Source of the DNA: Aquipseudomonas alcaligenes MRY13-0052
Lineage (GTDB): Bacteria > Pseudomonadota > Gammaproteobacteria > Pseudomonadales > Pseudomonadaceae
NCBI GenBank assembly: GCA_000474255.1
Contig: BATO01000016.1
Location: 34,329 to 98,328 of the forward strand
Length of the DNA: 64,000 nucleotides
Direction: 5' to 3'
In this document: positions 17,341 through 25,987 of the stretch, piece by piece
Position numbering within the stretch: the stretch's first letter is position 1
Layout: each line of letters starts with the position of its first letter
The notes under the pieces: generated by a model
What the model was told of the DNA's origin: nothing
Seen by the model: only the letters and a program-made list of their open reading frames with translations
The model's database searches: none
Made by a program: the position numbers and the translations under genes

Positions 17341-20244
17341 ATGAACCGCACGCTGTCTCCGCTCGCCCGCTGCGTCGCCCTCGCCCTGACCGGCTTCTCC
17401 ACCTTCGCCGGTGCCGCCACCGTCACCGTGAACACCGCCACCACCACCGGCCAGGTGCTCACCGGGGAAACCACCCTGCAGGTAGGCAGTGCAGGCAGCA
17501 TCACTACCAGCGGCAAGAGCGTGGAACTGAAGAACGCCACCAGCGGCGCCGGGGTGATCGTCGACAACAGCGGCCTGATCAAGTCCACAGGCGATCGCGG
17601 CCTCGACAGCTCGGGCAGCAACGCCTCGCGCACCTACCAGATCATCAACCGCGAAGGCGCCACCATCGACGCCTCCAAGCAGGGCATCCGCATCAGCGGC
17701 GACCTGGCCGGCACCCACGTGACCATCGACAACGCCGGCACCCTCATTTCCCAGACCGACCGCGCGATCATGCTCAAGGACCTCAAGACCAATGTGCAGA
17801 TCGACATCACCAACCGCGCCACCGGCCTGATCCGCGGCGTACGCGAAGACGCCATGCGCGTCGGCAACAACGCCACCATCACCAACTATGGCGAGATCAG
17901 CAGCGGCGACATGACCAACGCCGACGCCAAGTTCGACGGCATCGACTTCGACGCCTCCACCGGCGGCAAGGTGGAGAACCACGGCACCCTCTCAGGCGGC
18001 CGCCACGGCATCACCACCGATGTCGGCGCCGAACTGATCAACTACGCGGGCGGCGTGATCATCGGCCGCAACGGCTCGGGCTTCGGCTCCGACGGCAACG
18101 GTCGCGTCACCAACTACGGGCGCATCACCGGCGCCTACAACGGCCTGGTGCCGGACGGTGACGGCGATGGCGTGGACATCGACGGCGAGGGCTGGATCGA
18201 CAATCACGGCATCATCGAAGGCACCGGTGCCGGCGGTTTCAAGGACGGCTCGGCCAACACCAGCGAAGGCATCGCCATGGGCGGCGGCACCATTTATAAC
18301 CGCGCCGGCGCCACCATCAGCGGCGCGGCCAACGCCATCCTCATCGACGACAGCGCCACCGGCGGCGCGCCCTATGCCACCTACCTGGAGAACTTCGGGC
18401 AGATCCTCGGCCTGGGCGGCGATGCGGTGCGCATCATCGGCGACAAGAACGACACCGTGATCAACGGTGGCCTGATCAGCAGCACCGGCGGCGTGGCCCT
18501 GGACCTGGGCGGCGGTGCCGACAGCCTGACTCTGCGCAGCGGCAGCCAGTTCGTCGGCCTGGTGGACGGCGGCGCCGGCCGCGACGCGCTGACCCTGGAT
18601 GATGTCGGCGGCGGCAGCTTCGGCAACAGCGCCAACTTCGAATGGCTGAAGGTCAGCGCCGGACGCTGGACCCTGGATACGCAAGACTTCAGCGAAGGCG
18701 GCGAAGTGCTGGCCGGCGCCGAGCTGGTCAACCTCGGTCGCATCGGCGGCACCCTGGGCGTCGCCTCGGGCGCCACCTACGCCGGCGGCGGCCATGTGGA
18801 TAACCTCAACCTGGCCGCCGGTTCCACCCTGGCCTTCGCCGTAGCCGCCGATGGCAGCCACAGCCCGCTGCTGGCCGACGGGCACGTCGCCCTCGATGGC
18901 GCCCGCCTGGACGTGCGCGCCAGCGCCGGCACCTACCCGAACACCCGCCACTACCAGGTGATCCAGGCCGCCGACGGCGTCAGCGGCCGCTTCGCCAGCG
19001 TCACCAGCAACTTCGCCTTCCTCACCCCGACCCTGCGCTACGAAGCCGACAGCGTGGAGCTGGACCTGACCCGCAACGACGTTGCCTTCGCCGACGTGGC
19101 CACCAACGGCAACGGCGCCAATGTCGCCAACAGCATCAGCGCCCAGGGCAGCCCGCAGCTGTACAACGCCCTGGTCACCAGCAGCACCAGCGAAGCCCGC
19201 GACGCGCTCGACCAGCTGGCTGCACCGAACAACGCCAGCCTCGCCGGCAGCACCCTGGGCAGCACCAGCCAGGTCAGCGGCGCCATGCTCGGCGCCCTGC
19301 AGTCCTTCAGCGGCGGCCTCGGCGGCAACCTGCAGAGTTCGCTGAACGTCGAAGACGGCCCGCTGCTGGCCGCCACCGGCGTGCCGGCGGATGCCCGCAA
19401 CCTCAACGACCCGTCCGCTCGCGGCCGCCTCTGGGTCCAGGCCCTGGGCAGCCACGGCAACCTCGACGGCAGCCAGGGCGGCCACGACCTGGACAGCGAC
19501 ACCCGTGGCGCCGTGGTCGGCGCCGACTGGGCCATGGGCAGCGACTGGCGCCTGGGCGTGCTCGGCGGTTATTCGCGCACCGACCTGGAGGCCGGCAGCG
19601 GCTTCGAAGGCGATGTCGACAGCCTGCACCTGGGCGTCTACGGCCTGCGCCAGGACGGCCCGGTGGCCCTGCGCCTGGGTGCTGCCTACAGCCGCCACGA
19701 CGGCGACAGCAAGCGCGACGTGGCCTTCGGCGGCTTCACCGACCACCTGCGCGGCAGCTATGACGCCGAAAGCTTCCAGGCCTTCACCGAGGTGGGTTAC
19801 GCCATGGGCAGCGGCAACATCCAGGCCGAACCCTTCGCCGGCATCGGCTACCAGTACTACGCCCGCGACAGCTACGACGAGAAAGGCGGCGCCGCCGCCC
19901 TGCACGTGGACGACCAGGACCAGGGCAACCTCACCAGCACCTTCGGCGTGCGCATCGCCCGCCTCGACACCCTGGACAACGGCATGGCCTTCACCCCGCG
20001 CCTCTCGGTGGCCTGGCGCCACGTCTACGGCAACGTCGACAGCAGCACCCGCCAGTCCTTCCTCAGCGGCGGCAGCGCCTTCAGCGTCGAAGGCAGCGCC
20101 CTGGACCGCAACAGCCTGCTGCTGGACGCCGGCTTCGACATCGGCCTGAGCAGCACCCAGAGCGTGGGCCTGGGCTACAGCGGCGAGCTGGGCGGCAACG
20201 CGCAGAACCACGCCATCGTCGCCCAGTGGCAGATGGGGTTCTAA
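17341..20244 (+). CDS. Autotransporter (type Va) with beta-helix passenger
   Basis: A 967-residue outer-membrane autotransporter. The signal peptide MNRTLSPLARCVALALTGFSTFAGA is followed by a passenger (about residues 27-690) of short degenerate turns such as VIVDNSGLIKSTGDRGL, VENHGTLSGGRHGI and VTNYGRITGAYNG, as expected for a right-handed beta-helix. An acidic run PDGDGDGVDIDGEGWID near residues 271-287 resembles a calcium-binding loop. The C-terminal 270 residues form the 12-strand barrel (start RLWVQALGSHGNLDG, end IVAQWQMGF with a terminal Phe). The passenger matches no enzyme I recognise, and an adhesin role is likely. It is a single-gene unit. Confidence 0.9.
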   Translation: MNRTLSPLARCVALALTGFSTFAGAATVTVNTATTTGQVLTGETTLQVGSAGSITTSGKSVELKNATSGAGVIVDNSGLIKSTGDRGLDSSGSNASRTYQIINREGATIDASKQGIRISGDLAGTHVTIDNAGTLISQTDRAIMLKDLKTNVQIDITNRATGLIRGVREDAMRVGNNATITNYGEISSGDMTNADAKFDGIDFDASTGGKVENHGTLSGGRHGITTDVGAELINYAGGVIIGRNGSGFGSDGNGRVTNYGRITGAYNGLVPDGDGDGVDIDGEGWIDNHGIIEGTGAGGFKDGSANTSEGIAMGGGTIYNRAGATISGAANAILIDDSATGGAPYATYLENFGQILGLGGDAVRIIGDKNDTVINGGLISSTGGVALDLGGGADSLTLRSGSQFVGLVDGGAGRDALTLDDVGGGSFGNSANFEWLKVSAGRWTLDTQDFSEGGEVLAGAELVNLGRIGGTLGVASGATYAGGGHVDNLNLAAGSTLAFAVAADGSHSPLLADGHVALDGARLDVRASAGTYPNTRHYQVIQAADGVSGRFASVTSNFAFLTPTLRYEADSVELDLTRNDVAFADVATNGNGANVANSISAQGSPQLYNALVTSSTSEARDALDQLAAPNNASLAGSTLGSTSQVSGAMLGALQSFSGGLGGNLQSSLNVEDGPLLAATGVPADARNLNDPSARGRLWVQALGSHGNLDGSQGGHDLDSDTRGAVVGADWAMGSDWRLGVLGGYSRTDLEAGSGFEGDVDSLHLGVYGLRQDGPVALRLGAAYSRHDGDSKRDVAFGGFTDHLRGSYDAESFQAFTEVGYAMGSGNIQAEPFAGIGYQYYARDSYDEKGGAAALHVDDQDQGNLTSTFGVRIARLDTLDNGMAFTPRLSVAWRHVYGNVDSSTRQSFLSGGSAFSVEGSALDRNSLLLDAGFDIGLSSTQSVGLGYSGELGGNAQNHAIVAQWQMGF

Positions 20245-20269
20245 ACGCAAAGGGGCCGCTACGCGGCCC

Positions 20270-20563
20270 TTCGCGGCTGAAGCCGCTCCCACGGGTGGCG
20301 CCGAGCGTCGCCCGCACTGTGGAGCATCCCGCTGGGTAGGGTGGATAACGCTCTTTTATCCACCGAGCGGAGCCCATCCCAGCACCACTGCTAACCCCGT
20401 GGAATTCATTCGCGATGGAGTCACTCGCCACCTGCCACGCTGTTCGGGTGGCAGATTCTTCGCGGCTGAAGCCGCTCCCACAGGGGGGCACTGCGCACTG
20501 GCCGAGCAGGGAGGCATCCTGAAGTACCGCGACGGTGGACCGGTGAAGCGGGGTCCACCCTAC
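20270..20563. repeat. Composite palindromic repeats, families A and B, after the autotransporter
   Basis: The 383-bp gap before the lipoprotein gene holds a family A half-unit (20270-20292), a family B unit (20336-20384), a full family A unit (20398-20482) and the pair GGTGGACC...GGTCCACC (20534-20559). The B-then-A order is the same composite seen twice at 13295-13718. A GC hairpin just after the autotransporter stop (GGGCCGC/GCGGCCC, about 20253-20269) lacks a T-run. I see no gene in the gap. Confidence 0.78.
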
Positions 20564-20627
20564 GGTCGCCGGGTGCGGCGTGCCTCGGAATGCGGCTCGA
20601 GCCCCTACAACCCGCGAAGCGCTTCCT

Positions 20628-21344
20628 TCAATAGGCGCGGCAGGCCCCCAGGGCCACGGTTTCCAGCAGGCGTTCCTTGCGCTGGCTTTCGCCGTCGAAC
20701 TCGGCGATCGGGGGTTGGTGGCTGGCGGGGTTGGTGAAGGCGAGGCTAACCATCAGCTTGTAGGTCTGGTAGCGGTTGCGCACCGGGCGGGTGCCGGGGC
20801 AGTCGGGGAAGTTGCCGCTCTCGGTCACCAGCACTTCCTGGCAGTTTTCATCGTCCAGGTGCTTTTCATAGCGGTCGGTGCCGCTGCGGTAGGTCTTGCC
20901 GGCGCATTTGAGCCGGCGCACCGACTTGCTGCAGAACCCCGGCGCCGTGCAGCTCTCGCTGCTGTCGCGCTCCGTCCGGTCTTCCTTGGACTCGCGCCAG
21001 TAGGCGCGGATGTCGTAGCGCAGCCCACTCTCCCGGCTGGCGAGGAAGAAGGAGCGGCCGGAATAGGCTTCCGACGGCACGCTGACGCTGAAGTCGCTGC
21101 GCTCGTTGTGCAGGCGCATGTCGGCGGACCACATGGGCTTCGGGTTGAACTCCAGCCCCATATGGCCCTGGCGCAGTTGCACCTCGTCGCTCAATTGCAG
21201 GGGCTGGCTGTCGCGGGTGTAGAGGTAGCCCTGGCTGCTGAGGTTGTTGAGGCCGCTGCAGCCGGCCAGGGAAAGGCCCAGCAGGCCCATGAGCAGGGAG
21301 GTCGGCAGCGCGCGTCGAGTGCGGGCCGGTGGAACAGGAAGCAT
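20628..21344 (-). CDS. Putative lipoprotein of unknown function
   Basis: A 238-residue protein with a lipoprotein signal (RALPTSLLMGLLGLSLAGC, lipobox LAGC), so an envelope lipoprotein is expected. I do not recognise the family. The mature part has four cysteines in SCTAPGFCSKSVRRLKCAGK plus ENC and FPDC, which probably form disulfides, and many charged residues. The start at 21344 was chosen because AAGGA is 9 bp upstream, while the earlier ATG at 21353 abuts the same site. It lies 58 bp downstream of an XRE regulator on the same strand, so the two are probably co-transcribed. Confidence 0.7.
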   Translation of the reverse strand: MLPVPPARTRRALPTSLLMGLLGLSLAGCSGLNNLSSQGYLYTRDSQPLQLSDEVQLRQGHMGLEFNPKPMWSADMRLHNERSDFSVSVPSEAYSGRSFFLASRESGLRYDIRAYWRESKEDRTERDSSESCTAPGFCSKSVRRLKCAGKTYRSGTDRYEKHLDDENCQEVLVTESGNFPDCPGTRPVRNRYQTYKLMVSLAFTNPASHQPPIAEFDGESQRKERLLETVALGACRAY

Positions 21345-21402
21345 GGCGTTCATTCCTTGATCAGAAGATTGCAGTCCGTGGTCGAGGTAGCGGCTAGGCC
21401 GC

Positions 21403-22221
21403 TCACTCGATCTCGAACAGCCCGTTCTTCAACGGCGCGACGTCCAGGCGCTGGCGGATGTCGGCGTCGATGCGCGGGTCGTCGGGGCGGTAGAGCATCA
21501 CCTGGCGGTAGGCGCTGACGCGGTTGATCTCCGGGCCCAGGTATTCCCACACCACACGGGTGCAGGCGGGGTTGCGGCGGTCGCCGCTGGAGACGCCGGT
21601 CTTCAGGCCGTTGAGGCGGGTGATGCGGCTCTTGAAGCTGGGGATGAGGATGGTCTGGCTCATCTCGTTGACGGTGAGCGACTCGTAGTCCATCAGGAAC
21701 ACCCGGTCCTGCAACTGGAAGGCGGCGCCCAGGTAGCGGCAGCGCACCCAGTCCTCGGCCTGCACGTCGGTGCTGCTGGAGCGCTCCTGGCGTTCCTGGC
21801 GCTCGAAGAGGAAGGTGCCGCGCTCCTCCCACAGGTGCACCAGGGACAGCAGGATGGTGCCGGGCACCGACATGCAGTTGGAGTATTCGAAGTAGTAGCC
21901 GCAATAACGCGACAGGTTGCCGGACTCCTCCCGCAGCGGGCGCAGCAGGTCCAGCAACGGGTCGCTGGCCGGGGTCGCGCCGCTTTCCGGACGGCGCGCG
22001 CCGATCAGGCGGGCGAACTGTTCGGCCGGCAGGCTCAGCTCGTAATCCTCGACACCGAAGAAATCACCGATGCGCTTGAGGTTGTAGGCCGTCGGACGGC
22101 TCTGCCCGCTGAGGTACTTGTTGAACTGCGCACGGTTGATCGCCAGCTTGCGGCAAACCTCCGCGATAGAGCGGTAGTGGCTGCAGAGCAGCTTGAGGTT
22201 TTCCCCCAGATTGTCCGACAA
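21403..22221 (-). CDS. XRE-type helix-turn-helix transcriptional regulator
   Basis: A 272-residue regulator. An N-terminal XRE helix-turn-helix (about residues 5-65: SIAEVCRKLAINRAQFNKYLSGQSRP) is followed by a 200-residue C-terminal domain I do not recognise. That domain contains CGYYFEYSNCMSVPGTILLSLVHLWEE and a C-terminal segment with VAPLKNGLFEIE. Its size suggests a ligand-sensing domain. It is divergent from an AGCS amino-acid symporter (168-bp gap) and precedes a lipoprotein gene. Either could be its target. Confidence 0.82.
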   Translation of the reverse strand: MSDNLGENLKLLCSHYRSIAEVCRKLAINRAQFNKYLSGQSRPTAYNLKRIGDFFGVEDYELSLPAEQFARLIGARRPESGATPASDPLLDLLRPLREESGNLSRYCGYYFEYSNCMSVPGTILLSLVHLWEERGTFLFERQERQERSSSTDVQAEDWVRCRYLGAAFQLQDRVFLMDYESLTVNEMSQTILIPSFKSRITRLNGLKTGVSSGDRRNPACTRVVWEYLGPEINRVSAYRQVMLYRPDDPRIDADIRQRLDVAPLKNGLFEIE

Positions 22222-22389
22222 GGTCTGAACTCCCCCGATGCGAGCGGCGCGAATATAGCATCAACTCGCGTCACTTCGGATAAACCTGCGAAATTGCCTG
22301 ACCAATGGCCCTTGGCCAAACATGCGCGCCTTGGCCACGACCCGCTCGCGGCGTTCACCGTCCGAACAATAAGAATCGAGGAATTCTCC

Positions 22390-23838
22390 ATGCTCGAAAT
22401 GCTCAACGATTTCCTGTCCGGGAAAGTGCTCATCGTGCTGATCGTCGGCTTGGGCAGCTACTTCACGCTGCGCTCCCGCTTCGTTCAGTTCCGTCACTTC
22501 GGCCATATGTTCGGCGTGTTCAAGGAATCCATCCGTGGCCAGGCTGGCCAGCTGAGCTCCTTCCAGGCCCTGATGCTGAGCCTCGCCGGCCGCGTCGGCG
22601 CGGGCAACATCGCCGGTGTCGGCATCGCCGTGACCCTCGGCGGCCCGGGCGCCGTGTTCTGGATGTGGGTGACCGCCCTGGTCGGCATGTCCAGCAGCTT
22701 CTTCGAGTGCACCCTGGCCCAGGTCTACAAGCGCGCCGACGGCGACGGCCTGTACCGCGGCGGCCCGTCCTACTACATCCAGCACGGCCTGAAACTGCGC
22801 TGGATGGCGATGGTGTTCGCGATCCTGCTGCTGGTCACCTACGGCTTCGCCTTCAACGGCCTGCAGTCCTTCACCGTCACCCACTCGCTGGAAAACGCCT
22901 TCGGCCTTCCGGTGCAGTACACCGGCATCGGCCTGGCCGTGCTGCTGGGCCTGGTGTTCATTGGCGGCATCAAGCGCATCGCCTCGGTCTCCGACCTGCT
23001 GGTCCCGGTGAAAACCCTGGCCTACATCGGCGTGACCCTGTACGTGATCGCCACCCAGATCGAACTGGTCCCGGACATGCTGGTGACCATCGTCAAGAGC
23101 GCCTTCGGCCTGGAACCGGCCTTCGCCGGCCTGCTGGGCAGCGCCATCGTGATGGGCGTGAAGCGCGGCGTGTTCGCCAACGAAGCCGGCCTGGGCAGTG
23201 CGCCCAACGTCGCCGCCGTGGCCGCCGTGAAACACCCGGCCGCCCAGGGCGTGGTCCAGGCGTTCAGCGTGTTCCTCGACACCTTCGTGATCTGCACCTG
23301 CACCGCGCTGCTGATCCTGCTCTCCGGCTTCTACACCCCGGGCTTCGAAGGCGACGGCATCGTCCTGACCCAGAACTCGCTGGCCGCCGTGGTCGGTGAC
23401 TGGGGCCGCATCTTCGTCAGCGTGGCACTGAGCCTCTTCGTCTTCACCTGCATCCTCTACAACTACTACCTCGGCGAGAACGCCCTGCAGTTCCTCCTCG
23501 GCCGTAGCCGTGTGGCCCTGCTGAGCTACCGTGGCCTGGTCCTGGCGCTGATCTGCTGGGGCTCGATGCAGAACCTGGGCACCGTGTTCGCCTTCGCCGA
23601 CATCACCATGACCTGCCTGGCCTTCGTCAACCTGATCGCCCTGGCCATGCTGATCAAGGTCGGCCTGCGGGTGATGCGCGACTACGACGAGCAGCGCAAG
23701 GCCGGCATCGACCAGCCGGTGTTCGACTCCGCCAAGTTCGCCGACCTGGACCTGGACCGCGCCGCCTGGCCGGCCAACCCAGCCGTCGAGGCAGCGCCGC
23801 AACAGGCCCCTGCCGGCCTGGCGGAAAGCCACCGCTAA
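22390..23838 (+). CDS. Sodium:alanine/glycine symporter family protein (AGCS)
   Basis: A 482-residue inner-membrane transporter that imports alanine or glycine with Na+. The family signature is GRVGAGNIAGVGIAVTLGGPGAVFWMW at about residues 68-94. Other AGCS landmarks are GLYRGGPSYYIQHGL, the segment KRGVFANEAGLGSAPNVAAVAAVKHPA in the second half, and about 10-11 hydrophobic helices. The C-terminal 40 residues are soluble and proline-rich. The ATG at 22390 has GAGG about 7 bp upstream. A hairpin follows the stop, and the downstream asparaginase gene may share nitrogen-source physiology. Confidence 0.93.
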   Translation: MLEMLNDFLSGKVLIVLIVGLGSYFTLRSRFVQFRHFGHMFGVFKESIRGQAGQLSSFQALMLSLAGRVGAGNIAGVGIAVTLGGPGAVFWMWVTALVGMSSSFFECTLAQVYKRADGDGLYRGGPSYYIQHGLKLRWMAMVFAILLLVTYGFAFNGLQSFTVTHSLENAFGLPVQYTGIGLAVLLGLVFIGGIKRIASVSDLLVPVKTLAYIGVTLYVIATQIELVPDMLVTIVKSAFGLEPAFAGLLGSAIVMGVKRGVFANEAGLGSAPNVAAVAAVKHPAAQGVVQAFSVFLDTFVICTCTALLILLSGFYTPGFEGDGIVLTQNSLAAVVGDWGRIFVSVALSLFVFTCILYNYYLGENALQFLLGRSRVALLSYRGLVLALICWGSMQNLGTVFAFADITMTCLAFVNLIALAMLIKVGLRVMRDYDEQRKAGIDQPVFDSAKFADLDLDRAAWPANPAVEAAPQQAPAGLAESHR

Positions 23839-23858
23839 GCGCTCCCCGCGCTGCACCG

Positions 23859-23893
23859 GATGCCGCTTCTCCGCCCTGCGGGGAAGCGGCATC
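23859..23893 (+). terminator. Hairpin after the AGCS symporter gene
   Basis: A perfect 11-bp inverted repeat, GATGCCGCTTC (23859-23869) with GAAGCGGCATC (23883-23893), begins 21 bp after the stop. No T-run follows, so it is a probable but non-classical terminator. Confidence 0.6.
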
Positions 23894-23997
23894 GTCGTAT
23901 CAGGCAACAGTTTCTGGTGGGATCGGCTCGCGATAGCGGCCAGATTCGGCGTTATGCTGGCCCACCGTTTTATTCCCCGAGTGAACCAGGACAAGGC

Positions 23998-24987
23998 ATG
24001 AGCGCAGTCAACAACCTCTTCGTCCTCTATACCGGCGGCACCATCGGCATGCTGCAGACGGCCCAGGGCCTGGCCCCGGCCGGTGGCTTCGAGGCGCGCA
24101 TGCGCGAGCACCTGGCCAGCACCGGCGCGCCGGCGCCGCAGTTCGCCTTCCACGAAATGCTGCCGCTGCTGGACAGCGCCAACATGACCCAGGCCCAGTG
24201 GCTGGCGATGCGCGACCGCATCGTCGACGCAGTGGTCGAAGGCGGCCACGACGCCGTGCTGCTGCTGCACGGCACCGACACCCTGGCCTACAGCGCCGCC
24301 GCCTTGAGCTTCCTGCTGCTGGGCCTCGGCGTGCCGGTGGTGCTCACCGGCGCCATGCTCCCGGCGGGCGCCGAAGGCAGCGATGCCTGGCCCAACCTGT
24401 GCGGCGCGCTCGCGGCCCTGCAAACCGGCGTGGAGCCGGGCGTGCACCTGTATTTCAACGGCGAGCTGATGCATGGCGCGCGGGTGAGCAAGCTGCGCAG
24501 CGACGCCTTCGACGCCTTCACCGTGCTGCCACGCCAGCGCAACGGCGAACGTGCCGACGTGCTGCCCGCCCTGCTCGGCTTCAATACCCGTCGCGCACCG
24601 GTGAACCTGGCGGTGCTGCCGCTGTTCCCCGGCCTGCAGGCGAACCATGTGCAGGCGCTGCTGGATTCCGGTGCGCAAGGTCTGTTGCTGGAGTGCTACG
24701 GCAGCGGCACCGGCCCGTCCGACAACGCCGAGCTGCTGGCTGTGCTCAAGGCCGCGCACCAGCGCGGCGTGGTGCTAGCCGCCATCAGCCAGTGCCCGGC
24801 CGGGCATGTGGAATTCGGCGTCTACGCCGCCGGCAGCCAACTGGCGGCCAGCGGCCTGGTTTCGGCCGGCGGCATGACCCGCGAAGCCGCCCTGGCCAAG
24901 CTGTTCGCCCTGATCGGCGCCGGCCTCGCCCCCGCCGATGTCGAACGCTGGTTCGCCCTGGACCTGTGCGGCGAACGGGTAGCCTGA
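23998..24987 (+). CDS. ansA: Asparaginase (type I/AnsA-like)
   Basis: A 329-residue L-asparaginase that hydrolyses asparagine to aspartate and ammonia. The first catalytic motif is FVLYTGGTIGM at residues 8-18 (nucleophilic Thr in TGGTIG). The second is VLLLHGTDTLAYSAAALSF near residues 87-105 with the Thr-Asp pair. There is no signal peptide, so a cytoplasmic enzyme is expected. GAQGLLLECYGSGTGPSDN near residue 225 matches the C-terminal domain. The start at 23998 follows AGGACAAGG, and a 46-codon upstream extension does not look coding. Confidence 0.93.
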   Translation: MSAVNNLFVLYTGGTIGMLQTAQGLAPAGGFEARMREHLASTGAPAPQFAFHEMLPLLDSANMTQAQWLAMRDRIVDAVVEGGHDAVLLLHGTDTLAYSAAALSFLLLGLGVPVVLTGAMLPAGAEGSDAWPNLCGALAALQTGVEPGVHLYFNGELMHGARVSKLRSDAFDAFTVLPRQRNGERADVLPALLGFNTRRAPVNLAVLPLFPGLQANHVQALLDSGAQGLLLECYGSGTGPSDNAELLAVLKAAHQRGVVLAAISQCPAGHVEFGVYAAGSQLAASGLVSAGGMTREAALAKLFALIGAGLAPADVERWFALDLCGERVA

Positions 24988-25047
24988 CGAACCGCCAGGG
25001 CCGCGCCGCGGCCCCAACCACCGCCCGCACGACCTAACCGGCGTGCT

Positions 25048-25134
25048 TAGGGTGGACCCCGCTTCACCGGTCCACCGTTGCGGAGCTCCAGGCGACACCG
25101 CCGGTGGATGAAAAAGGCGTCATCCACCCTACAC
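25048..25134. repeat. Palindromic intergenic repeat, family B variant
   Basis: TAGGGTGGACCCCGC is matched at the far end by GGCGTCATCCACCCTACAC. Internal arms GGTGGACC/GGTCCACC and GGTGGATGA/TCATCCACC add two further hairpins. It fills the gap between asparaginase and the small antitoxin-like gene. Confidence 0.7.
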
Positions 25135-25153
25135 ACGGATGGGAGACCGAGAC

Positions 25154-25354
25154 ATGCGGATCACCGTCACCCTCGACGACACGCTCTACCAGCAGGCATT
25201 GGAAATGGCCGATCCGGATATGGATGAGGCCGATATCTTCCACGAAGTCTTCAGGACCTTCGTACGCGTCCAGGCAGGGAAACGCCTACCCGCCCTGGGG
25301 TCCAAGGCACCCGAAATGCAGGACGTGCCACGTCACCGTGAAGACGGGGCGTGA
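25154..25354 (+). CDS. Orphan VapB-family antitoxin-like protein
   Basis: A 66-residue protein whose N-terminus MRITVTLDDTLYQQALEMA followed by FHEVFRTFVRVQAGKRLPALG matches the ribbon-helix-helix pattern of VapB-type antitoxins (a beta strand, a helix with leucines, then a second helix). No PIN-domain toxin gene follows, since the next gene is convergent and encodes a CBS protein. The C-terminal 20 residues, which would normally bind the toxin, are short and polar. It may be a toxin-less relic or a free-standing DNA-binding regulator. The start at 25154 follows GGGAGACC. Confidence 0.7.
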   Translation: MRITVTLDDTLYQQALEMADPDMDEADIFHEVFRTFVRVQAGKRLPALGSKAPEMQDVPRHREDGA

Positions 25355-25378
25355 CCATTAACGTTCCGGCGACACGAC

Positions 25379-25819
25379 TCAGGTCACCTCACCCCGGATG
25401 TACTGCTCCAGGTGCTGGATCAGCGCGTCCTGCTCGGCGATGGCTTCCTTGACCAGGTCGCCGATGGACAGCAGGCCGACCAGTCGGCCGTCTTCCACCA
25501 CCGGCAGGTGGCGCAGGTGGCGGTCGGTCATCAGCGCCATGCACTCGCGGATGCTTTGCCGGCCATTCACCGTCAGCACCGCTTCGGTCATGAATTCGCG
25601 CACCGGCGTGACCACCGACGAACGCCCCTGAAGCACACCCCGGCGGGCGTAGTCACGCTCGCTGACGATGCCCACCAGGCGGCCCTCCTCGACCACCGGC
25701 AAGGCGCCGATATTGTGTTCGGCCAGCAGGCGCAGGGCATCGAGCATCGGCACTTCGGCGCCGACGGTGTGCACCTGCTGGAGCGGCTTGGCGTGGAGCA
25801 TCTGGGCAACGGTCTTCAT
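25379..25819 (-). CDS. CBS-domain pair protein
   Basis: A 146-residue protein made of two CBS motifs (about residues 8-65 and 78-135), each ending in the usual pattern LPVVEEGRLVGIVSERDYARR and LPVVEDGRLVGLLSIGDLVKE. Stand-alone CBS pairs bind adenosine nucleotides and act as energy sensors, but the partner is unknown. The ATG at 25819 follows GAGGGG, and an upstream 41-codon extension lacks coding character. It lies immediately downstream of the pyruvate carboxylase operon's terminator on the same strand. Confidence 0.9.
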   Translation of the reverse strand: MKTVAQMLHAKPLQQVHTVGAEVPMLDALRLLAEHNIGALPVVEEGRLVGIVSERDYARRGVLQGRSSVVTPVREFMTEAVLTVNGRQSIRECMALMTDRHLRHLPVVEDGRLVGLLSIGDLVKEAIAEQDALIQHLEQYIRGEVT

Positions 25820-25940
25820 CGGTGAACCCCTCGGTGATCGTGATTGGCGCCCAGCATGCCGTCGCCGGCCGGTGCCCGGCCAAACGGTGATTTGCATGGC
25901 GGCCATTGAAAGTTTTGTGGCCGAGACCTGGAAGAAGCGC

Positions 25941-25967
25941 AAAAAAAGGGGAGCCCGTGGGCTCCCC
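25941..25967 (-). terminator. Rho-independent terminator of the pyruvate carboxylase operon
   Basis: Stem GGGGAGCCC (25948-25956) with GGGCTCCCC (25959-25967), a 2-nt gap, then seven T on the minus strand (25941-25947). It starts 21 bp past the subunit B stop. Confidence 0.92.
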
Positions 25968-25987
25968 AGGGGACTGCTTGCTCGGGA

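Noticed and set aside
20245..20275. Rho-independent terminator after the autotransporter
   Set aside because: A GC stem is present but there is no T-run, and the right arm merges into a family A repeat, so I did not call it a terminator.
22261..24759. 832-codon leftward open frame across the AGCS symporter and asparaginase
   Set aside because: It covers two well-recognised genes on the other strand plus their intergenic hairpin. The composition (His/Gln/Gly-rich) is typical of a shadow frame.
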